Positions 15,375 to 24,981 of a stretch of 64,000 nt of DNA are shown here, one piece after another. The stretch is taken from the NCBI GenBank assembly GCA_902168105.1, contig CABHOY010000056.1, positions 1 to 64,000 on the forward strand. Reading direction: 5' to 3'. The notes below the pieces were generated by a model, which saw nothing but the letters and a program-made list of their open reading frames with translations, had not been told where the DNA came from and made no database searches. Numbering within the stretch: position 1 is the first letter of the stretch; each line of letters starts with the position of its first letter. The position numbers were made by a program, and so were the translations under genes. This DNA comes from an uncultured Flavihumibacter sp. (GTDB lineage: Bacteria; Bacteroidota; Bacteroidia; Chitinophagales; Chitinophagaceae).

Positions 15375-17732
15375 ATGCTTAACAATTATCTGCGGATCGG
15401 CTGGCGTAACCTGCGCCGCTACAAAATGTACAGTAGCATCAATATTGGTGGTCTCGCCATCGGCCTTGCAGTGGGCATCCTGATACTTGTATGGGTACAG
15501 GATGAGTTGAGATATGACCGGTTTCATGAAAAGGGCGATAACCTATATAAATTGAGCGTAAGCTTTACTTCCGGTTCTGATGTCCAGACCTGGAGCGGTA
15601 TGCCGGGACCTATTGCGGTACACGCTGTGAAAGATGTTCCCGGTGTCCAGGCTGCCGTACGCATGAGAGATAACTGGGGCAGTATTGGAAAGTTCACGTA
15701 CGACAACAACGATTTCTTTGATATCAATATGGCTTATATAGAGCCGTCCTTTTTTACACTATTTACTTTCCCCCTGTTGAAAGGAAGTGTACAACAGCCT
15801 TTTCCCGACAATAATTCCCTCATCGTAACACGCAGCGCCGCCCTGAAATATTTTGGTACTGCAGATGCCATGGGGAAGGTAATACAGGGCGATGGAAAAA
15901 ATTATGTTGTAAGCGGTATCATGAAAGACTTTCCCGAGCAGTCAAGTATCAGATATGAATTTCTGATGCCGTTCGGTATACTCGAGGCCAACTTTGGAGG
16001 GAACGGGCAGTGGAAAACAGTGAATGAAGATTGGGGGGATTTTTATTATAATACTTATTTGCAGCTGGCACCAAATACATCGCCGTCAAAGGTAGCTGCT
16101 GCATTGGCTACACTGCGGCCCGACGGCAACCAGGAAGGAGGGATAAAATATAATGTACAGCCTCTTCATGACGTGCATCTGTATAATGCCGACCTGAGTG
16201 AAGGAGGAATTAAAATAGTAAGGATATTCCTGATCATAGCTGTCGTAATATTACTGATAGCCTGTGTGAATTATGTGAACCTGTCCACCGCCAGAGCCAT
16301 GCAAAGGGCAGGAGAGGTAGGCGTTCGTAAAATAGTCGGCGCCAGCAGGAGACAGCTGTTCGCCCAGTTTGTATGGGAGTCTGTGCTGGTATTTATGCTG
16401 GCTTTAGTACTGGCTATTATCATTATCCTTTTACTGATCCCCTTCTATAACACCCTTACCGATAAACACCTTTCTTTCAGTTTACAGAACCTGCAAATGG
16501 TCCTTGCCATAGGTCTGTCCATGCTGGTAACACTAGTAGTAGCCGGTATTTATCCTGCAGTCATTCTATCCTCGTTTAACCCCCTGAAAACATTAAAAGG
16601 AGGGCTCACACTTTCCGGTAGCAACGTTACCTTCCGCCGTGTGCTTGTGGTAGTGCAGTTCGCTATTGCCACTATACTGATCGTTAGTACACTGATAACG
16701 GGGCAGCAACTGAAGTACATCAAATCAAAAGCGATCGGTTACGATAAAGAGAATGTGTTCGTATTCTATACAGGTAAAATGTTCGATCACCTGGAAAGCG
16801 GATTACAGGAATTGGCGGCTTCTCCGGGCATAGCCGGTGCCACGAGTGCTAATCAGAATATGACCAGCATTGAGAACAGTACCGGAGATACCTACTGGGA
16901 CGGCAAAAGAAAGGATGAAACACTGATCGCACATGCACTTTCTTCGAACAAAGATTTCGTTGAGATGATGAAATTCAAATTTACCGGCGGACAAAACTTC
17001 ACAAATTCTCCGGCCGATTCTTCGCACTTCATCATTAACGAAACAGCTGCAAGAATGATGGGAATGAAAGATCCTGTCGGTAAGAAATTTTCACTATGGA
17101 GCCACGAAGGCATCATTATAGGCGTAGTAAAAGACTTTCATTATGCCTCCCTGCATGAAAAGATCGGGCCTTTGGTGATATACTACCAGCCGACCAGTGA
17201 CCAGGTGTATATAAAAACAAAACCGGGAGAAACAGATAAAGCGATCGCATCGGCAGAGCGCCTCTATAAACGTTATAATCCAGGCTTCCCTTTCAGGTAC
17301 ACCTTTATTGACGATAACCTCGACAAGATGTATAAGCTGGACAGACGTACCGGTAACCTGTTTAACTATTTCGCAGGTATCGCCATCTTTATCAGTTGCC
17401 TGGGGCTGTTCGGGCTTGCAACATTTACTACCGGACAAAGAGTGAAAGAGATCGGTGTAAGAAAGGTACTAGGAGCTTCCGTCTCAAATATTGTTACGCT
17501 GCTTACGAGCGATTTCCTGAAGATCGTTTTAGTATCCATTGTATTGGCAATCCCTATTTCCTGGTACATCATGAACAGATGGCTGGAAGATTATGCATAC
17601 CGTATCACTATTAATTGGTCGGTATTTGTAATGGCCGGTAGCCTGGCGGTAATGGTGGCTTTACTGACAGTAAGTTTCCAGGCAATTAAGGCGGCAGTAA
17701 GAAATCCGGTACGTTCCTTACGGACAGAATAG
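15375..17732 (+). CDS. MacB/FtsX-type ABC permease, double module (second of four)
   Basis: 785 residues with the same two-module plan as its neighbours: N-terminal 'WRNLRRYKMYSSINIGGLAIG', first coupling motif 'EVGVRKIVGASRRQ', second 'EIGVRKVLGASVSN', and a C-terminus ending in the 'NPVRSLRTE' motif common to this group. The periplasmic domains differ clearly from those of the first permease, so it may have a different substrate or partner. Start ATG 41 bases after the first ATPase gene; the next permease gene follows after 21 bases. Confidence 0.85.
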   Translation: MLNNYLRIGWRNLRRYKMYSSINIGGLAIGLAVGILILVWVQDELRYDRFHEKGDNLYKLSVSFTSGSDVQTWSGMPGPIAVHAVKDVPGVQAAVRMRDNWGSIGKFTYDNNDFFDINMAYIEPSFFTLFTFPLLKGSVQQPFPDNNSLIVTRSAALKYFGTADAMGKVIQGDGKNYVVSGIMKDFPEQSSIRYEFLMPFGILEANFGGNGQWKTVNEDWGDFYYNTYLQLAPNTSPSKVAAALATLRPDGNQEGGIKYNVQPLHDVHLYNADLSEGGIKIVRIFLIIAVVILLIACVNYVNLSTARAMQRAGEVGVRKIVGASRRQLFAQFVWESVLVFMLALVLAIIIILLLIPFYNTLTDKHLSFSLQNLQMVLAIGLSMLVTLVVAGIYPAVILSSFNPLKTLKGGLTLSGSNVTFRRVLVVVQFAIATILIVSTLITGQQLKYIKSKAIGYDKENVFVFYTGKMFDHLESGLQELAASPGIAGATSANQNMTSIENSTGDTYWDGKRKDETLIAHALSSNKDFVEMMKFKFTGGQNFTNSPADSSHFIINETAARMMGMKDPVGKKFSLWSHEGIIIGVVKDFHYASLHEKIGPLVIYYQPTSDQVYIKTKPGETDKAIASAERLYKRYNPGFPFRYTFIDDNLDKMYKLDRRTGNLFNYFAGIAIFISCLGLFGLATFTTGQRVKEIGVRKVLGASVSNIVTLLTSDFLKIVLVSIVLAIPISWYIMNRWLEDYAYRITINWSVFVMAGSLAVMVALLTVSFQAIKAAVRNPVRSLRTE

Positions 17733-17753
17733 TCAACCATTAAAACAGCAGGT

Positions 17754-20141
17754 ATGATTAAGAATTATTTGAAAATAGCCTGGAGGAATATCAGAAAACA
17801 AAAGTTTTATTCCTTCATCAATATACTAGGATTAACAATAGGTCTGACCTGCTGTTTCCTGATATTCATGTACGTGCGTTTTGAGTTGAGTTATGACGCA
17901 TACCATAAGAATAAAGACAGGATCTATAGGGTGGTAACAGACGTGAAGACGCCTACCGAATTGATCGAGGGGGCGATCACGTCAGCGCCTATGGGGCCAA
18001 ATATCCAGGCTGATTTCCCGGAAGTGGTATCGGCTGTCCGTATCAATCCTATAACCACACAGGTCGATATTGGGAACGCTAAATATCAGGAAGATAAACT
18101 GATCTTAGCCGATTCAGCTTTCTTTAACATGTTTTCCTATCGTTTGATAAGAGGAAATGCGAAGGATGTATTGAGGGAACCTTTCTCTATTGTATTGACG
18201 GAGAGTAAAGCAAAGACATATTTTGGCAAAGACGATCCGATCGGTAAGAGCTTTCAGATAGATGGAAAGAAAGTTACAGTTAAGGTAACTGGTCTAATGG
18301 CAGATGTGCCGGAGAATTCCCACATCCCGTTTGACGCGGTTATCTCTATGTCGACAGCCGAGAAATTGGGCGATAATCTCACGGACTCCTGGGGCAGCTT
18401 TGGTCAGAATACCTATCTGTTACTGGCGCCAGGTGCTGATGCTACCAGACTGGAGAAGAAATTCCCTGATTTTATGGAACGGCATGTAGGTAGTATGATG
18501 AAGAAGAACAACATGTATTACACCTTGCATCTTGAGCACCTGAAAGATGTATATATGATCTCGAAAAGGGATGCACCGGTGAAGGGGAACATGACGAACG
18601 TATACATATTCTCCATCGTGGCCATCTTTATCCTGCTGATTGCCGTGATCAATTTCGTAAACCTGGCTACGGCAAGAGCTACTGAGCGCGCGAGGGAAGT
18701 AGGGGTGCGGAAGTCTGTGGGCGCTTACGAGTCGCAACTGACAATCCAGTTCCTTTGCGAAACCATGTTACTGAGCTTATTGGCGTTTGTATTATCGGTG
18801 GTGTTATGTCAGTTGTTGCTGCCATCGTTCAACCTGCTGGCCGGAAAAGAGATCGCATATAATATCCTCCTCACCGGCACCGTCGGATGGTTCCTGCTGA
18901 TCGCAATAGGAGTCGGTTTACTGGCAGGCATTTATCCGGCCACCGTATTATCTTCCTATAAACCGATAGTTGTGTTGAAGGGCGCCTTTAGCAGCAGTAA
19001 TAAGGGGCTGTTCCTTCGAAGGGGGCTGGTGGTATTCCAGTTTGTGATCACCATCGTATTGATAGCTGGTGTGATGATCGTTTATTATCAGCTATTATAT
19101 CTGCAGAACCGTGATCTGGGTTTTAGGAAAGACCAGCAGATGGTAGTGGATTTTGGCGGTGCAGGTGATATGCATGAAAAATGGAATGACATAAAGCGGC
19201 AAGTACTGAATGTACCAGGAGTATCCGGAGCAACCTTTTCATCTGCTATACCCGGCAGGGGCCAAAGTGGAGCCTATACGAACATGGAAATGAAGAATGG
19301 GGAAATGCAGGCCAGCAATATCGCCTTGTACTTTGTAGATTATGATTTTGTAAAACAGTACCAGATCAAAATACTGGCGGGACGTGCCTTCTCAGACGAA
19401 ATGAAAACTGATAGTACACAGGCAATGCTGGTGAACGAAGCGGTAGTTTCTTCTCTCGGATATACTAAACCGGAAGAGATCATCGGAAAGAAATTCGACC
19501 AGTGGGGAAGAAAAGGGACGGTCATAGGTGTAATCAAAAACTTTAATTACCGTAGCCTTAGGGAAGAAGTATCTCCGCTGACGCTGCGCATAGAACCACG
19601 TGCCTTCAACCCAATGACGATCACGGTCGATCCGAAAAATATTAAAAAGACAATAGCAGGCGTAGAGACAATATTCAGCAGATATGTGCCGGAAGGAAGA
19701 TTTGACTATGCGTTTGTAGACGAGGTATTCGATAAGCAATACCGGGGAGAGTACCGTTTCGGCCGCCTGGTACTGACTTTTGCAATATTGGCTATCTTCC
19801 TGGCCACACTGGGATTGCTGGGATTGATATCTTATATCGTGATCCAGCGTACAAAAGAGATTGGTATCCGGAAGGTATTGGGAGCTTCCGTTAGTAATAT
19901 ACTATTGTTGTTATCTGCGGATTTTATAAAACTGATAGTAGTAGCCTTACTGGTAGCCACACCGTTGGCCTGGTACCTGATGTACCAGTGGCTGCAGGCT
20001 TTCGCCTATCGCATCAATGTACCATGGTGGGTATTCCTGGCTGCAGGTAGCGTGGCTGTATTCATTGCACTGGCGACAGTCAGCATACAGACGATGAAGG
20101 CGGCAATGACCAACCCCGTTAAATCATTACGAACTGAATGA
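17754..20141 (+). CDS. MacB/FtsX-type ABC permease, double module (third of four)
   Basis: 795 residues, again two MacB-like modules: start 'MIKNYLKIAWRNIRKQKFYS', motifs 'EVGVRKSVGAYESQ' and 'EIGIRKVLGASVSN', end 'NPVKSLRTE'. Its first residues are nearly identical at protein and DNA level to those of the fourth permease gene, pointing to an origin by tandem duplication. About eight membrane helices predicted. No ATPase of its own. Confidence 0.85.
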   Translation: MIKNYLKIAWRNIRKQKFYSFINILGLTIGLTCCFLIFMYVRFELSYDAYHKNKDRIYRVVTDVKTPTELIEGAITSAPMGPNIQADFPEVVSAVRINPITTQVDIGNAKYQEDKLILADSAFFNMFSYRLIRGNAKDVLREPFSIVLTESKAKTYFGKDDPIGKSFQIDGKKVTVKVTGLMADVPENSHIPFDAVISMSTAEKLGDNLTDSWGSFGQNTYLLLAPGADATRLEKKFPDFMERHVGSMMKKNNMYYTLHLEHLKDVYMISKRDAPVKGNMTNVYIFSIVAIFILLIAVINFVNLATARATERAREVGVRKSVGAYESQLTIQFLCETMLLSLLAFVLSVVLCQLLLPSFNLLAGKEIAYNILLTGTVGWFLLIAIGVGLLAGIYPATVLSSYKPIVVLKGAFSSSNKGLFLRRGLVVFQFVITIVLIAGVMIVYYQLLYLQNRDLGFRKDQQMVVDFGGAGDMHEKWNDIKRQVLNVPGVSGATFSSAIPGRGQSGAYTNMEMKNGEMQASNIALYFVDYDFVKQYQIKILAGRAFSDEMKTDSTQAMLVNEAVVSSLGYTKPEEIIGKKFDQWGRKGTVIGVIKNFNYRSLREEVSPLTLRIEPRAFNPMTITVDPKNIKKTIAGVETIFSRYVPEGRFDYAFVDEVFDKQYRGEYRFGRLVLTFAILAIFLATLGLLGLISYIVIQRTKEIGIRKVLGASVSNILLLLSADFIKLIVVALLVATPLAWYLMYQWLQAFAYRINVPWWVFLAAGSVAVFIALATVSIQTMKAAMTNPVKSLRTE

Positions 20142-20171
20142 TCTAAGTTTCTTTAGTAGTTACGTTTAAAT

Positions 20172-20213
20172 ATGACAAGTGAATGTGTCATGGGCAGGTT
20201 TCTACCAGCCCAT
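20172..20213 (+). other. Two adjoining short hairpins between permease genes
   Basis: ATGACA (20172-20177) pairs with TGTCAT (20186-20191); ATGGGC (20190-20195) pairs with GCCCAT (20208-20213) with an internal GG/CC pair. They share two bases, so the structures partly exclude each other. They lie in the 101-bp gap before the fourth permease gene, which also has an unusually clear ribosome binding site (AGAGGA at 20234-20239). Confidence 0.35.
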
Positions 20214-20242
20214 ATCCTTTAATTACTTATTAAAGAGGAATT

Positions 20243-22585
20243 ATGATAAAGAACTATCTGAAAATAGCCTGGAGGAATTTATGGAGGAACGGCGTGTTCT
20301 CTTCTATTAATATTGTGGGACTGGCAATTGGAATGGCGGTTAGTTTCACGTTGATCCTGTATGTGCTGTTCCAGTTTAGTTATGATGATTTTCATAAGAA
20401 TAACAGCGATATCTATCACGTGAAAGTGGGCGAAAAAGGAGGAATGAGCACGCCTATTCCACTGGGACCTTACCTGCAAAAGAATATACCAGGTATCAAA
20501 GAAGTGGTGCGCACATCTTATCCTTCACCTCACTTACTGAAGGTGGGCGATAACTCGCTGAAGCTATCGGGGTTCTACGCCGATCCTGCATTTCTGGATG
20601 TATTTACGTTCCCGGTTGTAAAAGGGCAGAACCACTTGACGGAAGAGAATATGATCATCCTTACGGAAAGCGCTGCAAAGAAGTTATTCGGTGAGGCGAA
20701 CCCGATCGGTAAGATGGTGAGTTTGGACATACAGCGTCCACTTATTGTAGCAGGAGTTGTAAAAGATCCGCCTTTGAATTCCACCATGCAGTTCTCTTAT
20801 TTGTTAAGCTGGGCATTATTCAGAAGTACGGAGCCCTGGGTACGAGAAGAACATTGGGGCAACTTCGGCGTCAATACTTTTGTACAACTTGTGGCTGCCA
20901 CCGATCCTGGCTCAGTGGAGCATAAGATGAGAAATATAATAATTGAACAAAATAAGACGATTGCTCCTACCAGTTATCTGTTGCTGCATGCTATGCGTAA
21001 ATGGAAATTGTATGGTGAAATAAAGGATGGTAAAATTGCAGGTGGAGAGATTGCGGCTGTACGTCTCTTCGCATTGCTGGCATTTGGCATCCTCCTAATT
21101 GCCTGTGTGAACTTCATGAATCTCAGCACCGCACAGAGCGAGCGCCGTGCCAGGGAAGTGGGCGTAAGGAAAAGTGTAGGCGCAAACCGGGGAATGCTCA
21201 TCGGGCAGTTCATGAGCGAGTCGCTAATGCTGGTTGTCTTTTCACTGATACTCGCAATAGTACTGATGTGGGCTGTATTGCCGGAATTCAATACACTTAC
21301 GAATAGCGCATTGAAATTGTCATTGGCGCCATCTTCTTTCTGGCTGGCAATTGTAATACTTGCATTGCTCACCGCAGTCATTTCGGGAAGTTATCCAGCC
21401 TTTGTTTTGTCCAGCTTCAAACCTATCAAGGTATTAAAGGGTGGCATTGTGGAAGTGAAAGGTAATTTCCGTCCAAGACAAGTGCTCGTGGTGTTCCAGT
21501 TCACGCTGGCTATTATATTGATCATCGTGACCATCGTGATATACGGGCAGGTCAACTTTATACGCAACAGGCCTATCGGCTACGATCCTAAGGGATTGGT
21601 GGACATCCAGCTGGAAGGGAAAGTATATGAAAATTATCGAACTTTCCGGCAGGAGGCGATCGCTGCTGGTGCAGCGATAGATGGAAGTGCTACATTAGGC
21701 TCAATAGCCGATGCAGGGGCCAGCATGTGGGCATTAAAATGGCCTGGGCAGCAATCGGGCGAGGAGAATATCAACTTTGGCGTGATCACAGCAACAGAAA
21801 ACTTTGTATCAACGTTTGGCATCACTTTAAAGGAAGGACGTGACTTCCTCTCTCCGGCCGATTCGCTGTCGCTTATGCTGAATGAAGAAGCTGTAAAAAC
21901 AATGCATCTGAAAGCGCCTGTAGTAGGACAACAGGTACGGGTGAACGGACAGGACAGAATTATTACAGGAGTGGTAAAAGATTTTGTGTGGATAAAGTCC
22001 TATATGCCGGCTACACCGGTGATCATACCATATAACCCGGGTTGGAGGGGCATGATCACCATGAAACTCAATCCACAGTTATCGGTAAGCGAGTGTTTGG
22101 CGCGACTGGAGAAAGTATATCGTTCCATCAACCAGGATTATCCGTTTGAGTATACTTTCGTTGATGAGACCTACAAACGTAAATATGCATACGAACAACT
22201 ACTGGGTGTGCTGATCAATGTATTTGCCACACTGGCTATTGTGATCAGTTGCCTCGGCCTGTTGGGGTTATCGGTATTTGCTGCCGCCCGCAGGAAGAAG
22301 GAGATCGGCATCCGCAAGGTGATGGGGGCAGGTGTTGCACAGGTAACGGTACTACTGTCGAAGGAGTTCCTGAAACCGGTGCTGGTCGCCATCCTGATTG
22401 CAAGCCCTATTGCTTCTTATATAATGGTAAAATGGCTACAGAATTATACCTACCGGATATCTCTGGAATGGTGGATGTATATGCTGGCGGGAATTATTGT
22501 GATTATGATAGCACTCGTTACCGTGAGCATACAATCCATAAGGGCGGCGTCTATGAATCCGGTAAAAGCATTAAGATCAGAATAG
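20243..22585 (+). CDS. MacB/FtsX-type ABC permease, double module (fourth of four)
   Basis: 780 residues with the same architecture: 'MIKNYLKIAWRNLWRNGVFS' at the start, coupling motifs 'EVGVRKSVGANRGM' and 'EIGIRKVMGAGVAQ', end 'NPVKALRSE'. Closest to the third permease at its N-terminus. It is preceded by an AGAGGA ribosome binding site 3 bases before the ATG, uncommon for this phylum and perhaps setting a higher translation rate. The second ATPase gene follows after 76 bases, so these two may form a unit. Confidence 0.85.
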   Translation: MIKNYLKIAWRNLWRNGVFSSINIVGLAIGMAVSFTLILYVLFQFSYDDFHKNNSDIYHVKVGEKGGMSTPIPLGPYLQKNIPGIKEVVRTSYPSPHLLKVGDNSLKLSGFYADPAFLDVFTFPVVKGQNHLTEENMIILTESAAKKLFGEANPIGKMVSLDIQRPLIVAGVVKDPPLNSTMQFSYLLSWALFRSTEPWVREEHWGNFGVNTFVQLVAATDPGSVEHKMRNIIIEQNKTIAPTSYLLLHAMRKWKLYGEIKDGKIAGGEIAAVRLFALLAFGILLIACVNFMNLSTAQSERRAREVGVRKSVGANRGMLIGQFMSESLMLVVFSLILAIVLMWAVLPEFNTLTNSALKLSLAPSSFWLAIVILALLTAVISGSYPAFVLSSFKPIKVLKGGIVEVKGNFRPRQVLVVFQFTLAIILIIVTIVIYGQVNFIRNRPIGYDPKGLVDIQLEGKVYENYRTFRQEAIAAGAAIDGSATLGSIADAGASMWALKWPGQQSGEENINFGVITATENFVSTFGITLKEGRDFLSPADSLSLMLNEEAVKTMHLKAPVVGQQVRVNGQDRIITGVVKDFVWIKSYMPATPVIIPYNPGWRGMITMKLNPQLSVSECLARLEKVYRSINQDYPFEYTFVDETYKRKYAYEQLLGVLINVFATLAIVISCLGLLGLSVFAAARRKKEIGIRKVMGAGVAQVTVLLSKEFLKPVLVAILIASPIASYIMVKWLQNYTYRISLEWWMYMLAGIIVIMIALVTVSIQSIRAASMNPVKALRSE

Positions 22586-22661
22586 ATTATATTGAAATAT
22601 AAATGACCGGCAACCGGGGAGGACTGGTCCGGCTAAACCACAAAAAAAAACAGCATAACTG

Positions 22662-23324
22662 ATGATACAATTAAGACATGTCTCCAAGTATTATCCCGTA
22701 GGATTTGGTAAGAACGAAATATTGAGAGATATTGATCTCAGAATTTTTGAAGGAGAGTTTGTATCCATTATGGGGCCTTCCGGTTCTGGCAAGTCGACCC
22801 TGTTACATATTCTGGGATTGTTGGAAGAACCCTCTCAGGGGGAATACCTGTTTGACGGGGAACCAGTGCATAAAATGAATGATAAGAAACGTACGCAGTT
22901 GCACCGTGGGGCGATAGGTTTCGTTTTCCAGGCCTACCACCTGATTGACGAGCTGACCGTATACGAAAACATCGAAACACCTTTACTCTATAAGAATATG
23001 GCGGCTGCTGAACGGAAAAGCCGTGTAGCCGATATCCTGGACCGGTTCAATATTGTGGCCAAGAAGGACCTGTTCCCTAATCAGCTGTCGGGCGGACAGC
23101 AGCAACTGGTCGGAATTGCGCGTGCATTGGTTGGCGAACCCAAAGTGATCCTGGCAGATGAACCCACGGGTAACCTCCATTCAGATCAGGCAAAAGAGAT
23201 CATGGAGTTATTCAAACAATTAAATGAGAAGGATAAGATTACGATAGTACAGGTAACACACTCCGAACTTAATGCAACTTATGGTCACAGGATCATACAG
23301 ATCCGCGACGGAAAGATCGCATAA
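22662..23324 (+). CDS. MacB/LolD-type ABC ATPase with altered signature and D-loop (second of two)
   Basis: 220 residues. Walker A 'GPSGSGKST' (38-46), Q90, Walker B with D166/E167 and switch H200 are intact. Two otherwise near-invariant positions differ: the signature reads 'LSGGQQQLV' (L149 in place of R) and the D-loop reads 'NLHS' (H173 in place of D). The first ATPase of the operon has R and D here. Changes of this kind occur in one half of asymmetric ABC heterodimers, so a heterodimer of the two ATPases is conceivable; an ordinary homodimer with reduced activity is the simpler alternative. Confidence 0.88.
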   Translation: MIQLRHVSKYYPVGFGKNEILRDIDLRIFEGEFVSIMGPSGSGKSTLLHILGLLEEPSQGEYLFDGEPVHKMNDKKRTQLHRGAIGFVFQAYHLIDELTVYENIETPLLYKNMAAAERKSRVADILDRFNIVAKKDLFPNQLSGGQQQLVGIARALVGEPKVILADEPTGNLHSDQAKEIMELFKQLNEKDKITIVQVTHSELNATYGHRIIQIRDGKIA

Positions 23325-23336
23325 ATTCTAACTGGT

Positions 23337-23414
23337 AATTCCCGGCATCGGACAATCTTATCAAGCTACTGTGCGCAGGTACAGGGTCTGGTGAGTAATC
23401 CGGCGCCGGGAATT
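23337..23414 (+). other. Imperfect inverted repeat between ATPase and TolC genes
   Basis: AATTCCCGGC (23337-23346) and GCCGGGAATT (23405-23414) pair perfectly over 10 bp, extendable to 15 bp with two mismatches, enclosing 58 bases. No T-run follows. Could be an mRNA processing or stability element before the tolC-like gene. Confidence 0.4.
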
Positions 23415-23478
23415 GTTTATCTACGACTATTTTACGCCATTCATAAAGAATTTATTTATGTTATCATCACAATTATTA

Positions 23479-23486
23479 TATTTTTG
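23479..23486 (+). promoter_or_regulatory. Candidate internal -7 box (TATTTTTG) before the TolC-like gene
   Basis: Exact TAnnTTTG ending 7 bases before the ATG at 23494. It could give separate housekeeping expression of the TolC and second adaptor genes. No -33 TTTG, and the region is AT-rich, so chance is possible. Confidence 0.35.
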
Positions 23487-23493
23487 GAATGTC

Positions 23494-24948
23494 ATGAAAA
23501 TATCCAAAATCCCGGGATGTATCCTGGCACTGTGCATCTTGTTTGCTAACTCTGCGACTATTCAGGCGCAGGACACATGGACACTGCAACGTTCAGTAGA
23601 CTATGCGATGCAGAACAACATATCGATCAGGCAGCAGGACGTACAGAAACGTTTTGCCGCATTGACGTTGAAACAAAGCCAGTTGTCACAGGTCCCTTCT
23701 CTGAGTGCTGGTCTACAAGGTACTTATGGTTCCGGCCGTAATATTGACCCGTATACGAACTCAATCATTACACAGTCTTATTTTAACCTCGGAGGAGGAT
23801 TGACAGCTAATGTTGATATCTTCAACTGGTTCTATCGCCGTAACTTAATAGCAGCCAATAAATACGAGTCAGAGGCGCAAAGCCGTTTCCTGGAAATGGC
23901 CCGGAACAACGTTGCTTTTAATATCGCTGGCGCCTTTCTGCAGATCCTGCAGAATATGGAGCAGGTACACATTGCTGAATTGCAGGTAAAACTGACCACG
24001 TCCCAGCTGGAAAATACGAAGAAGCTTGTGATAGCCGGTTCCGTTCCGGAAAGCAACCAGGCCGACCTTGAAACCAAACTTGCCAGTGATAGCGTAAACA
24101 TCATTACAGCCAGGAATAATGTCATTCTCTCTACATTACAGATGAAGGCTTTGCTGAACCTGGGATTTGATGTGCCTTACGTTCCACAGGTTCCGGCGAA
24201 TATTAATGAGATACCTGTTCCACGTATGGATGAGGTAGACCCGGAAATGGTGTTCAGCGCAGCGCAGAATAGTAATCCATCAATAAAAGGAGACCAGCTG
24301 AAGATAAAATCTGTCGAGCGCGCCTATGCGTCCCAGAAAGGATTGTTATATCCCAGTCTGTCGGCTTCAGGTAACCTGAACACCTCTTACGCAAACAGTG
24401 CAAAGAATCAGGTGCTCGCAGGAAGTACGCCGTTTTCTGAAGATATCGGAGAAGTGACGATCGCGGGAACAACCTACACTGTAAAACGTAACGGACAGTT
24501 GCCTAACTATAATCTGGTAACGATCCCTTTCGGTGATCAGATTAATAATAACTTCCGCCAGTCTGTGGGAATCTCACTGAATATACCCATCCTCAACGGA
24601 TGGCAACAGAGAACGAACGTAAGACAGGCCAAACTTAATATTGAAACACAAAAGCTGACTTTGGAGAAAGACCTGCAGCAATTACGCCAGGATATTTATA
24701 CCGCCCATGCAAACGCTATGGCAGCGATACAGAAGTATTCCGCCTCCAGCAAGGGGGTAGCGTCTTCCCAGCGCGCTTACGATTTTGCTACTAAAAGGTT
24801 CGATCTGGGTTTAATGAATACTATTGATTATATTACTACCCAAAACAACCTGTTCAAAGCGCAGATCGATAAGGTATCAGCCCAATACGAATATTTATTT
24901 AGATTGAAACTACTGGAGTTTTACAGGGATCAGAAGATCACACTGTAG
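23494..24948 (+). CDS. TolC-family outer membrane efflux channel
   Basis: 484 residues from the ATG at 23494, which starts a clear signal peptide ('MKISKIPGCILALCILFANS', cleavage near 'IQAQ'). The mature part has two outer membrane efflux repeats with long coiled-coil helices, e.g. 'FNIAGAFLQILQNMEQVHIA' and 'QRAYDFATKRFDLGLMNTID', the latter a hallmark of the second repeat. An upstream start at 23413 would put 27 residues before the signal peptide and is rejected. As a trimer the protein would form the exit duct for the adaptor-permease complexes encoded around it. Confidence 0.9.
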   Translation: MKISKIPGCILALCILFANSATIQAQDTWTLQRSVDYAMQNNISIRQQDVQKRFAALTLKQSQLSQVPSLSAGLQGTYGSGRNIDPYTNSIITQSYFNLGGGLTANVDIFNWFYRRNLIAANKYESEAQSRFLEMARNNVAFNIAGAFLQILQNMEQVHIAELQVKLTTSQLENTKKLVIAGSVPESNQADLETKLASDSVNIITARNNVILSTLQMKALLNLGFDVPYVPQVPANINEIPVPRMDEVDPEMVFSAAQNSNPSIKGDQLKIKSVERAYASQKGLLYPSLSASGNLNTSYANSAKNQVLAGSTPFSEDIGEVTIAGTTYTVKRNGQLPNYNLVTIPFGDQINNNFRQSVGISLNIPILNGWQQRTNVRQAKLNIETQKLTLEKDLQQLRQDIYTAHANAMAAIQKYSASSKGVASSQRAYDFATKRFDLGLMNTIDYITTQNNLFKAQIDKVSAQYEYLFRLKLLEFYRDQKITL

Positions 24949-24981
24949 CAGCTCCCTTCCTTTTGAAATACGCCGTTTATT

